Under the pieces are notes generated by a model that worked only from the letters and a program-made list of their open reading frames with translations, did no database searches and was not told the origin of the DNA. From contig CACXIM010000045.1 in NCBI GenBank assembly GCA_902767725.1, positions 1 through 44,979 on the forward strand: a stretch of DNA of 44,979 bases. The letters run 5' to 3'. The position numbers and the translations under genes were made by a program. Numbering within the stretch: the first letter of the stretch is position 1; each line of letters starts with the position of its first letter. Shown one piece after another: positions 22,272 through 29,301 of the stretch. Origin of the DNA: an uncultured Bacteroidia bacterium. GTDB lineage: Bacteria > Bacteroidota > Bacteroidia > Bacteroidales > F082.

Positions 22272-23926
22272 CAGTCAGTATTCGTTTCGGTTACGGATGC
22301 GTCTCCCTCTGATTGAATCGGCTCTACGCCAAGAAAAACCATGAATCCCTTGAGAAGCGTTTCGGCATTTGTACCAAACAGTTCGTTGAACGAGAATTCC
22401 GTGGTTTCGATTTTCTTGTCGTCAACAAAATTGCGGAAGAAATTATTTGTTGTGCGGTACTCTTCTTTGCAGATGTCATTCCATAGATAAAACATCACCT
22501 TGTCGATGAATTGCCGTTTGTCCACATCGCCATTGATAAAGAAATTGCCCATTTGCTTGTCTTCAGAGTCCGTTGCCTTGAAGATCTTCTTATTGACGGC
22601 TTTCAAAAACTCAAGCCATCTGTATCTCGAGTTTCCAATAGTAATGGCGAATGCTCCCGACTTGTCATCATCATAGTTGATAGGCACACATTCCCACGAC
22701 CAGCGGCGCTTGAAGGCCGAGTCCATCGGGAAAAGCGACTGGTCGCTGGTGTTCATAGTAGCCACGATGTTTAAGTTGGAGGGCAGTTTCAGTTTGCCGT
22801 TGGCTATGCCCTCATGGCCTTTGCCCAATATGTCATCCTTTTCAAGATACTGTCTCAAATCGGTATCGGCGTTGATGGGGTATTCCGAAACGCCACCTTT
22901 GCGGTCCAACAATTGGAACAAGTCGCCGAAAATCTGAGCGCAGTTGCCGCGATTGATTTCTTCAATCACCAAATAAACCTGCTTTTCCGATTCTTTCCAA
23001 GCCCTTGCATAGGCATTGGTGAAAGCTTGAGGCGTAAACTCATACTTTATGTCACCCGTCCCATCCATTTGGGGCTTATAGCAACCCACAAACGAAGCAT
23101 AGTCGCTATCAGGATGGAAAGTGGTACGGAAAACGTATTTGTCACGTTCCTGTTCTTCGGGGTAAAGCCTTTCAACTATTTCTTTTACCTTATGGGATTT
23201 GCCACTGCCCGGTGTGCCGTAGTAGATTTTTTGGAGAGGGGAGAATGCTTTCACTTCACATGTTTTTTCGTTATCCCCATAGAGCGAATAATAGTTTGAT
23301 TGAAGTATAATTACATAGTCTGTAATGTCTAATGCTGCATATAACGGTTGTATAAATGGACCACGAGTAATCTCACCAGGAGATGCAACCATACCACCTT
23401 TCTTTGAGTCAATATTGTTTTTAGATACATCAACACCATTTTTACTTAGTTCGGTTTTTAATTCAGACTCGGAATACAAAATATCTGAAAAAACAATGTC
23501 TTTAGACTTAGTATTGAAACTGCTAGACAGCACACTTGAAGGAATGTTGAATTCTTTTGAAAATAGTTTTATGATTTCTTCTTTGGTGATATCATCTTGA
23601 AAAGCTTTTCGTCTATAAGCCCAAGCAATTACATCAAATATGTTCGGAGAAGCCTTACCTTGATCATTAAAAAAACTCTCCCAAATATTGGAAAAAACAA
23701 CATAAAGAGAATGCCCTCCTTCATATTGCTTTTTTGTTTGGGCCAAATTGAAAATGTTTTCAAGAAAATTGGAAACTTTGTTCAAATCAACTTCATAAGG
23801 AATCGATGGCCGAACACTACTATTACAGCCTTTTAGTAATGCTAAATATCCCCATGACTTATTTGTCATACAATCCTGAAAACCTTTATATGACTCAACA
23901 ACAGTCTTTAAATCAATATATTTCAT
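22271..23926 (-). CDS. McrB-like AAA+ GTPase of a restriction system
   Basis: 551 residues from ATG 23926 (ATGA overlap with the methyltransferase stop). Residues 1-225 form a distinct N-terminal domain, presumably DNA recognition, encoded by very AT-rich DNA. The AAA+ domain follows: Walker A GTPGSGKS at 237-244, FRTTFHPDSDYASFVGCYKP (a McrB hallmark), Walker B VYLVIEEINRGN, sensor MNTSDQSLFPMDSAFKRRW. In McrBC-type enzymes this GTPase translocates DNA and activates the nuclease. The C-terminus (FMVFLGVEPIQ) precedes the nuclease gene, which starts at its stop. GTP rather than ATP use is inferred from the McrB-like motifs. Confidence 0.88.
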   Translation of the reverse strand: MKYIDLKTVVESYKGFQDCMTNKSWGYLALLKGCNSSVRPSIPYEVDLNKVSNFLENIFNLAQTKKQYEGGHSLYVVFSNIWESFFNDQGKASPNIFDVIAWAYRRKAFQDDITKEEIIKLFSKEFNIPSSVLSSSFNTKSKDIVFSDILYSESELKTELSKNGVDVSKNNIDSKKGGMVASPGEITRGPFIQPLYAALDITDYVIILQSNYYSLYGDNEKTCEVKAFSPLQKIYYGTPGSGKSHKVKEIVERLYPEEQERDKYVFRTTFHPDSDYASFVGCYKPQMDGTGDIKYEFTPQAFTNAYARAWKESEKQVYLVIEEINRGNCAQIFGDLFQLLDRKGGVSEYPINADTDLRQYLEKDDILGKGHEGIANGKLKLPSNLNIVATMNTSDQSLFPMDSAFKRRWSWECVPINYDDDKSGAFAITIGNSRYRWLEFLKAVNKKIFKATDSEDKQMGNFFINGDVDKRQFIDKVMFYLWNDICKEEYRTTNNFFRNFVDDKKIETTEFSFNELFGTNAETLLKGFMVFLGVEPIQSEGDASVTETNTD

Positions 23927-24960
23927 TGTTCAAGTGTTTTTTCATATGTTTTTATCATGTTCGCCATTATTAGTTTAATTATGGGAACACTTACAGAATT
24001 ACCCAATTGATGATAAGCTTGTGCATCCGATACAGGAAACATGAAATCATCTGGGAATCCCTGTAACCTTTGAGCTTCTAATACTGATAATTTCCTCCGA
24101 ATATCCCATAGTTTAGGCGTTCTATTTGCAATAATTGTCGAAGCATACGTGTCGAGGCAAGAATAAAATGCCTCCTGTATTTGCGTTTTGGCAAAATCAC
24201 CTACATGGAATCTCAAAGAGCCATCTGGTTTTTGGAATGAATAAATGCCGTATTTCCCCTTTTTGGTATTTGAGGCATACTTGGAGTTATCATGTTGTAC
24301 TCTATCTCCTGGTTGTGCAACTGCAAAATGATAATCAATTCTATCCAATTCAAACTGAGGGAGACGTAATGAAGGATCATCATTATTTAAGTCTACAATA
24401 TCTCGCAGAATAGGATGACCACCAATAGGTTCAGGCCATTCAAAATCAATTTCTTTCCTAAAAGCTACACAATACCATCTTTCTCGCTTTTGGGGAAGAC
24501 CATAATCTAGAGATGAAAGAATTGTCCAATGAGGGTAATAGCCCAAAGCCTCAAGTTTCTCTATTATTATATTCAATGTCTTTCCACCTTCATGAGACTT
24601 TAAACCTTTAACATTTTCCAAAAACACCATTGGCGGTTTATGATATTCAAGAATTCTACAAATATCAAAGAACAAAGTACCTCTCATTTCATCATTAAAA
24701 CCCTGTTTCTCACCAGCATAGCTAAATGGCTGGCATGGAAAACCAGCTGTTAGAATATCGAAAGGAGGTATGTCCTTAGCTTCAATTTCTTTTATGTCGC
24801 CCTTTGGTGTTTCACCAAAGTTTGCCTTATATGTTTCTTGAGCAAATCTATCATTATCTGAAGAGAACACACACTGAACATTGTTCTCTTGCATCGCGAG
24901 ACGAAAACCACCAATTCCACAGAATAAATCTATGCCCTTATAGTTTTTCTTATTTCCCAC
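23923..24960 (-). CDS. C5 cytosine-specific DNA methyltransferase of the restriction-modification operon
   Basis: 345 residues from GTG 24960. A TTG at 25017 extends the frame but lies within a leader hairpin. Motifs appear in canonical order: I DLFCGIGGFR, IV GFPCQPFSYAGE with the catalytic Cys, VI FLENVKGL, VIII QKRERWYCV, a target-recognition region (about 200-270), IX RRKLSVLEAQRLQGFPDDF and X YHQLGNSVSVP. It transfers methyl groups to cytosine and should protect the host sites that the McrB/nuclease pair would cut. It is first gene of the operon. The recognition sequence cannot be deduced. No controller (C) protein is encoded nearby. Confidence 0.95.
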   Translation of the reverse strand: MGNKKNYKGIDLFCGIGGFRLAMQENNVQCVFSSDNDRFAQETYKANFGETPKGDIKEIEAKDIPPFDILTAGFPCQPFSYAGEKQGFNDEMRGTLFFDICRILEYHKPPMVFLENVKGLKSHEGGKTLNIIIEKLEALGYYPHWTILSSLDYGLPQKRERWYCVAFRKEIDFEWPEPIGGHPILRDIVDLNNDDPSLRLPQFELDRIDYHFAVAQPGDRVQHDNSKYASNTKKGKYGIYSFQKPDGSLRFHVGDFAKTQIQEAFYSCLDTYASTIIANRTPKLWDIRRKLSVLEAQRLQGFPDDFMFPVSDAQAYHQLGNSVSVPIIKLIMANMIKTYEKTLEQ

Positions 24961-24990
24961 GAAAAAGCCCTCTCTTCGTTTTCGAAAAGG

Positions 24991-25063
24991 GGGCGTGGAA
25001 GAGATGTGTTTAACCAAGGCCTAGCACAGCCCACATCAGACAACAATCCATCAGTCCACGCCC
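24991..25063 (-). promoter_or_regulatory. leader hairpin upstream of the methyltransferase gene
   Basis: Two nested inverted repeats: GGGCGTGGA (24991-24999) with TCCACGCCC (25055-25063), and GATGTG (25003-25008) with CACATC (25032-25037). On the minus strand the structure precedes the GTG start and is followed by CCTTTTCG. It could be an attenuator or simply a hairpin. The rest of the interval to 25176 holds no gene that I can see. Confidence 0.5.
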
Positions 25064-25176
25064 TGTTGAGCGCAAACATCCAGTTGCTTGTCCGACCGAT
25101 GTGTTCTACAGTGTGCTAATTCTGGTTAATCAGTCAATCAAGGATGCCAAAGACTCAATATTTCCTTATCGGTTGT

Positions 25177-25449
25177 TCATTTCATTTGCAATCTCTCTTT
25201 CAGCAAGTCACAGCCTAACTCATATACCTTATCCTCATCGCCACAAGCCTCAAAAGCCTCACCCATCAAACGGTTGTAGAGTTCAGCTTGTTCGTCATTC
25301 ATACTTCGCTCTCCCGTCGTGGAATCAATATACTCCTTGAAATCGTCGTCGGGATGGAAGTTGATGTCAAGGTCAAAGACGATGTGTCGGAAGAAGTCTT
25401 TCACCTCTTCGACAGTGGTAATGTGTGAATCGCGTGTGTACTTAGCCAT
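25177..25449 (-). CDS. conserved small acidic protein
   Basis: 90 residues from ATG 25449 (MAKYTRDSHITTVEEVKDFF); the longer frame's TTG is ten codons upstream. The protein is acidic, with FHPDDDFKEYID, MNDEQAELYNRLMGEAFEACG and YELGCDLLKERLQ, and has no signal or membrane segment. I recall very similar small hypothetical proteins in Bacteroides-type genomes, often in accessory regions, but no function. No -7 element is visible close to the start. The nearest is at 25810-25817, on the far side of the rod-shaped RNA candidate, so this gene may be expressed by read-through of that RNA. Confidence 0.75.
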   Translation of the reverse strand: MAKYTRDSHITTVEEVKDFFRHIVFDLDINFHPDDDFKEYIDSTTGERSMNDEQAELYNRLMGEAFEACGDEDKVYELGCDLLKERLQMK

Positions 25450-25513
25450 TGCGATTGAACGTTGTCCGCAAGCACCCAAAGCGAACGGGTTAATAACTAT
25501 GGCTGACTACAAA

Positions 25514-25804
25514 ACAAAAAGCGTGGGTGCTTGACTTCTGCCTGTTTGCCATTCGAGGTCTTAGGAAACCTATGCAGTAAACAAGCAGAGAAAACATCCA
25601 CGCTAGAGGTATATTAAACCCGAAAAGTGTGCATGAGGGATTACGCCCTCTGCACACCTCGGGAATGTATATACACACCCGTGGCGTTTGCTCTCACTAT
25701 GCTTTTGACTGCATATTCGGAATTTCCTAAGTTTCGAATGGCCAAAAACAAAGCGTCAGTAACGCCTTTAATTATGTAGTGTTGTGGCACTCGATGTGCT
25801 ACAA
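25514..25804 (-). ncRNA. candidate structured non-coding RNA with a long rod fold
   Basis: A TATCTTTG promoter element (25810-25817) is followed on the minus strand by a 10-bp hairpin (GTTGTAGCAC / GTGCCACAAC, 25781-25805). Next comes a 195-bp imperfect palindrome (25548-25742), and the transcript would end at a run of five T after CCCACGC (25514-25520). Paired blocks along the rod, outside to inside, are GCCATTCGA, CTTAGGAAA, TATGCAGT, CCACG, CCCG, GTGTGCA and GAGGG around the loop ATTACG. No credible reading frame covers it. A 6S-like regulatory RNA, a long leader of the downstream small gene, or a foldback element are all possible. Confidence 0.5.
25548..25742. repeat. 195-bp imperfect palindrome
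   Basis: Arms of about 95-100 bp are centred on 25640-25645. Identical blocks of 5-9 bp are separated by short unequal loops, so this is not a simple recent inverted duplication. It forms the core of the RNA candidate. Confidence 0.75.
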
Positions 25805-25809
25805 CGCCG

Positions 25810-25817
25810 CAAAGATA
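25810..25817 (-). promoter_or_regulatory. -7 promoter element for the rod-shaped RNA candidate
   Basis: TATCTTTG on the minus strand. A start 5-7 nt downstream would coincide with the base of the first hairpin. The interval 25818-25980 shows no gene that I can support. Confidence 0.6.
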
Positions 25818-25977
25818 GAAAAAAAAGACAAAGAAAAGTTATCCCGCTCAATAAAACACGCCACAGACCAAAGTAAGGTATTCAGGGATGCGGCCGTCGT
25901 GGCTCCACTTGATTTCGAGTCCAATAAGGTCGCTGGCGGTCTAAAAGCATTGGACAATAGTAACGGAAAGGAACAAA

Positions 25978-26012
25978 AAAAAGACTCTCGGACGTGCCGA
26001 GAATCTTTTTTC
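25978..26012. terminator. bidirectional terminator after the DUF2795-like gene
   Basis: The stem AGA-TCTCGG / CCGAGA-TCT around ACGTG (about 25982-26006) has T-runs on both sides: TTTTTT on the plus strand, and eight T on the minus strand, where it would terminate the 26039-26260 gene. Confidence 0.75.
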
Positions 26013-26038
26013 TAACCGATTGTCATTCAGTCGATAAA

Positions 26039-26260
26039 TCAATATTCATCCTCGTTGAAAAAGAAGTCGTCCTTCGAAGGATAGTCTGGCCAGAGGTCTT
26101 CGATGCGTTCGTATATCTCACCTTCGTCTTCGATTTCCTGAAGATTCTCAATGATTTCTTCTTGCGCGCCCGTACGCAAGGCCCAATCCAACAATTCATC
26201 ACGGGTGGCAGGCCACGGGGCGTCTTCCAATTTTGAGGCTAATTCTAGTGTCCAATACAT
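26039..26260 (-). CDS. DUF2795-like small acidic protein
   Basis: 73 residues, starting MYWTLELASKLEDAPWPATRDELLDWALRTGA and ending FFFNEDEY. The PWPATRDELLDWALRTGA segment matches the short helical DUF2795 family (about 60-75 residues), which is conserved in Bacteroidales with nearly this sequence. The protein is strongly acidic (EIEDEGEIYERIEDLWPDYP) and cytoplasmic. Its function is unknown. It is monocistronic, with promoter at 26299-26306 and a hairpin terminator just after the stop. Confidence 0.85.
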   Translation of the reverse strand: MYWTLELASKLEDAPWPATRDELLDWALRTGAQEEIIENLQEIEDEGEIYERIEDLWPDYPSKDDFFFNEDEY

Positions 26261-26298
26261 TGTATTTTCGTTTTTTGTTTTACTCTTTTTTGAGGGCG

Positions 26299-26306
26299 CA
26301 AAAGTA
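26299..26306 (-). promoter_or_regulatory. -7 promoter element for the DUF2795-like gene
   Basis: TACTTTTG on the minus strand, 38 nt before the ATG at 26260. Confidence 0.6.
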
Positions 26307-26355
26307 CAAGTATTTTTGGAACTAGCAAGGGCTTTTTTGTAAAAATAACAATTTT

Positions 26356-26916
26356 TTATTTATTTGATTCCCAGTTATTTTCGTCAATTTTGTCTAAAAA
26401 ACCAAAAAACCTAGCCAAAACAAAGAAATAATCCGACAATCGATTCAGGTATTTCAAATCAAGCGCATCCACTGGATGTTGGGCTGCCAAACGCCAGCCC
26501 TGACGCTCGGCACGACGGCATACCGTACGGCACACATGGGCATGGCTCGCCTTGAGATTGCCTCCAGGGATGACAAAGCTCCTCAACTCGGGCAGTTGCT
26601 CGTTCATCACGTCGATTTCGTGCTCAAGGAAGGCAACATCATCAGCAGTCAACACGGGGATCATCTTCTTGACCTCGGAGTTTTCATCCAAGGCAAAGTG
26701 CGACTCGATGGTAAACAACTTGTTTTGCACAATGTCCAACACGGTCTTCATCTCAGTGGTGACGCCTTCCTGGTCGTAAAGCACGCCTATGAAAGCACTC
26801 AGCTCATCGACAGTACCGTAGGCCTCTACTCTATCGTCATATTTCGCGACGCGCAAGCCACCAATCAACGAGGTCTTGCCTTCGTCGCCAGTTTTGGTAT
26901 AAGTGATATTCTTCAT
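26356..26916 (-). CDS. pduO: PduO-type cob(I)alamin adenosyltransferase
   Basis: 186 residues. The N-terminal ATP-binding motif TKTGDEGKTSLIGG (about 7-20), YGTVDELSAFIG (about 33-44) and the C-terminal helix motif CRTVCRRAERQ with YLNRLSDYFFVLARF are signatures of the PduO family. The enzyme transfers adenosyl from ATP to cob(I)alamin, making coenzyme B12 for enzymes such as methylmalonyl-CoA mutase. It lies 49 bp after the methyltransferase-like gene on the same strand. The gap holds AT-rich and CATTCAG tandem repeats, so it may be the last gene of that transcript. Confidence 0.94.
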   Translation of the reverse strand: MKNITYTKTGDEGKTSLIGGLRVAKYDDRVEAYGTVDELSAFIGVLYDQEGVTTEMKTVLDIVQNKLFTIESHFALDENSEVKKMIPVLTADDVAFLEHEIDVMNEQLPELRSFVIPGGNLKASHAHVCRTVCRRAERQGWRLAAQHPVDALDLKYLNRLSDYFFVLARFFGFLDKIDENNWESNK

Positions 26917-26918
26917 TC

Positions 26919-26965
26919 AAAATTTAAAATTCTAAGATTCAAAATTCAGCATTCAGCATTCAGCA
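26919..26965. repeat. AT-rich leader repeat and CATTCAG microsatellite
   Basis: AAAATTTAAAATTCTAAGATTC resembles the AT-rich leader repeats at 90 and 7136. It is followed by three tandem CATTCAG-type units. It lies directly upstream of the cobalamin adenosyltransferase start. Confidence 0.5.
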
Positions 26966-27634
26966 TTAATATTTAAGTACAAAATCTTGTTTCTCAATGC
27001 CTTCGCGGAAGAAAACAATGCCCACGGAATACAAATCCATACTCAAGGTGACATCCTCGTCGGCAATGATGGCCTCCCAAGCTTCCTCTGTGCGACCCGA
27101 ATGATGGATGCCCTCAAAAATGAGCACCGTCTCCTCGTTGGCTTGCGCGTATGCTTCCTCAAGTTTGTTCCAAGTGTCCTCACCAAAGTCATTTAACCCA
27201 AAAAACACATAATCGAGACTCAGCCGCTCCAATTGTTCCTGCTCAGGCTTGTCACGACGCAACAGATTGACATTGACCACACCCATCGAGTTCATGGTAT
27301 CAAGGAAGTCGGCCGAGTGGTCGAGATAGACCTTGGTTTGCAAGTTACCTAAAGCCAGTGCCGTAGTATTGAGTGCTGAGAGTGTGCCAAACGACACCAC
27401 AGCCTCGGGCTCAAGATAGTTAACCAAACGATAGAGCAACCGTGCTTCTTTTCGGCGCGAACGTGTGGCATATCGCTTTCCGTCCAACAAGCGACTGATT
27501 CTCAACATGGTATCATAATCGATATTGGGACCTTTGTCGTACAAAACCTTGGTCATAAAGTCATACACAAAGGGTGAATGCACCTTATATTTGCTCTTGC
27601 GTCGGAACAAGTATTTCAGATAACTCGTCACCAT
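26966..27634 (-). CDS. SAM-dependent methyltransferase-like protein
   Basis: 222 residues. The opening YLKYLFRRKSKYKVHSPFVYDFMTKVL is typical of a Bacteroidota family annotated as class I SAM-dependent methyltransferase. VVSFGTLSALNTTALALG stands where the glycine-rich SAM loop (normally E/DxGxGxG) would be and is degenerate, and VYLDHSAD could be the acidic end of the second strand. SLDYVFFGLNDFGED and ETVLIFEGIHHS fit later strands of the Rossmann-like fold. Activity is uncertain because the loop lacks the usual glycines. It starts 3 bp after the stop of the secreted protein gene upstream, which indicates an operon. Confidence 0.72.
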   Translation of the reverse strand: MVTSYLKYLFRRKSKYKVHSPFVYDFMTKVLYDKGPNIDYDTMLRISRLLDGKRYATRSRRKEARLLYRLVNYLEPEAVVSFGTLSALNTTALALGNLQTKVYLDHSADFLDTMNSMGVVNVNLLRRDKPEQEQLERLSLDYVFFGLNDFGEDTWNKLEEAYAQANEETVLIFEGIHHSGRTEEAWEAIIADEDVTLSMDLYSVGIVFFREGIEKQDFVLKY

Positions 27635-27637
27635 AAC

Positions 27638-29194
27638 TCAATCGTATTGAACCTTTTGCAGATAAAACACCGAGCGCTTGGCTTGGGGTTGCGTGCTGTT
27701 TTGGATGATTTGCGAACCATAGATAAGAAAACGATTGCCATACCATTGAGCCATCTGAGCGAAATACTCGTCCTCCACAAAGTCGCCGCCATGGGTTGGA
27801 GCCAACTTCTCGCTCTGTTGGTTCATCAGGACTTGGGCGTCTTTGTCGAAAGCGGTGTATCTCAGGTTGTTATGGTAAGGCGAAGCCACCACCAATTCAT
27901 CGTAGCAAACGCCTTCAGAAGCATGGGGAAAGAGGTCGTATGTAAGCTCATTATCGAACTTCACCGACTGTTGCCATTTCAAATTGCCTTCATGGTCGAA
28001 GGCCAACAGTACCTCGCTGAAGAAGTCGTAACCGTCGAAGATGGTGTAGGTGTAAGGATAGCCGCCATAATATCCGTAATAGCCATAGCTCATGCGGGTC
28101 TCGGTATGGTAATAAGGCATGAAGGCCTCAACAGCGAACACGGTCAAATCACCGAAATCGGTCAGGCGCGGAGTCAGAAACTGGAAGGCGACCTCAGATT
28201 TCGCTGCTTTTTGGTTTTTACTGAGTTTCAGCTTCTCTTCACGCAGGCGCACACGGTCGGAAGAGGTCAAGGCATGTTCGATCTCAGGCATGTCCTTGAA
28301 GAGGTAAACATGGTTTTCGGGCGTTCCACCAGCGAAACGCATCCAAACAACGCCAACGCTTTCCTTGTCGAAATTCTCGGTCACGCCTTCCAGACTAACC
28401 TTACGTCCTGTTTCGCGCTCCAAGGTGCCGATAACGACAAGGTTTCGGGTTTCATCGAAACGAAACACCATGCGACCCAGAGCGGCATTGGCAATATTGT
28501 CGTAACGATAGCTTCCTTGAAGATTGCCATTCGCCGAAAACACTTTAAACGAGGTGGATACGAAATGCTTGTTTTCATATTCCTTGGCCGCCACCACGAA
28601 ACAACGTTCCTTGGGGAAAGCCTCGGTCTGGAACAAAACAAAGCTGCCCGAAGAAGGCGTCACAGTGCGGTAAGAATTGTTGCCCAAGTCATAAAAATAC
28701 AGAACACCATTGCCACTTTTGTTATTGAGCGCCATCATCATCGTGCCGCCGACCACATCCACCGACAAAGGCACTGACTTCTCAGGCCATTTGTTCCAAA
28801 AGGTTTGGTAACTTTTTTCCTCCCGATTGAAGCTCACAACAAGGAAATCAAGCGTGTCTGCCGCTTTTTTGTTGCCGTCATTGGCAAAGAGGAAGGCGGC
28901 ATGATGGCCGTCGCTATCAGCATCGATGAATTTGAGTTTGTCGGGTAAGGGAATCAAGTCGCTGCGGGTCTCATAGAGGCTGCTGTCGAGGCAAGCGAAG
29001 TTCCACAGGCGGTGCTTCTGCTTGTCGGTCTTGTCGGTCTCATAGACCACGATGCCTTCAGCGTCGCCTAGGGTCTGGAAATGGCAGCCCTGCTCCTTAC
29101 TCCAACGGTTCACCTCATAACGCACAGGCTCCACCTGCTGGGCTGAGGCCCAGTTTACGATGAGAAGGAGTGCTATGAGGAGGAGTTTTTTCAT
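27638..29194 (-). CDS. secreted hypothetical protein, probable beta-propeller-like
   Basis: 518 residues from ATG 29194 (MKKLLLIALLLIVNWASAQ, a clear signal peptide). The longer frame begins inside a foldback repeat and is rejected. The body is rich in short beta-strand patterns with DLGNNSYRTVTPSSG, FDETRNLVVIGTLE and FDHEGNLKWQQSVKFDNELTY, compatible with a propeller-like beta structure, which is inference. A Tyr/Gly-rich loop (YGYYGYYGGYPYTYT) lies about residue 375. There is no T9SS sorting domain and no lipobox, so the protein is probably periplasmic. I recognise it only as a Bacteroidota-type hypothetical protein. It is first in an operon with the methyltransferase-like gene. Confidence 0.78.
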   Translation of the reverse strand: MKKLLLIALLLIVNWASAQQVEPVRYEVNRWSKEQGCHFQTLGDAEGIVVYETDKTDKQKHRLWNFACLDSSLYETRSDLIPLPDKLKFIDADSDGHHAAFLFANDGNKKAADTLDFLVVSFNREEKSYQTFWNKWPEKSVPLSVDVVGGTMMMALNNKSGNGVLYFYDLGNNSYRTVTPSSGSFVLFQTEAFPKERCFVVAAKEYENKHFVSTSFKVFSANGNLQGSYRYDNIANAALGRMVFRFDETRNLVVIGTLERETGRKVSLEGVTENFDKESVGVVWMRFAGGTPENHVYLFKDMPEIEHALTSSDRVRLREEKLKLSKNQKAAKSEVAFQFLTPRLTDFGDLTVFAVEAFMPYYHTETRMSYGYYGYYGGYPYTYTIFDGYDFFSEVLLAFDHEGNLKWQQSVKFDNELTYDLFPHASEGVCYDELVVASPYHNNLRYTAFDKDAQVLMNQQSEKLAPTHGGDFVEDEYFAQMAQWYGNRFLIYGSQIIQNSTQPQAKRSVFYLQKVQYD

Positions 29195-29202
29195 CTTGTC
29201 GT

Positions 29203-29295
29203 CGCTTTGCGTCATTGCGAGGAACAAAGCAATCCAGACAATTATGTTGCTTCTCTGGATTGCTTCGTCGTTCCTCCTCGCAATGACGCTAAGCG
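29203..29295. repeat. foldback repeat of the CGTCATTGCGAGGAAC type
   Basis: GCGTCATTGCGAGGAAC and AAGCAATCCAGA (29209-29238) face their complements TCTGGATTGCTT and CTCGCAATGACGC (29254-29289). Flanking CGCTT/AAGCG extends the stem. The right arm carries a 4-bp insertion. This dispersed repeat type is known from many unrelated bacterial genomes. Here it lies between two minus-strand genes and may act as a terminator. Confidence 0.85.
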
Positions 29296-29301
29296 TCTGT
29301 A

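Noticed and set aside
24961-25017. TTG start of the cytosine methyltransferase
   Set aside because: The added 19 residues lie in a hairpin-forming leader. Family members begin a few residues before the DLFCGIGG motif, which the GTG at 24960 satisfies.
25779-26015. Plus-strand 78-codon frame
   Set aside because: It runs across a promoter facing the other way and into a terminator hairpin, and has no similarity I recognise.
27578-28777. Long plus-strand reading frame of 399 codons
   Set aside because: It is antisense to the secreted protein at 27638-29194 and the methyltransferase-like gene, which have a signal peptide or family features. No domain is recognisable in it.
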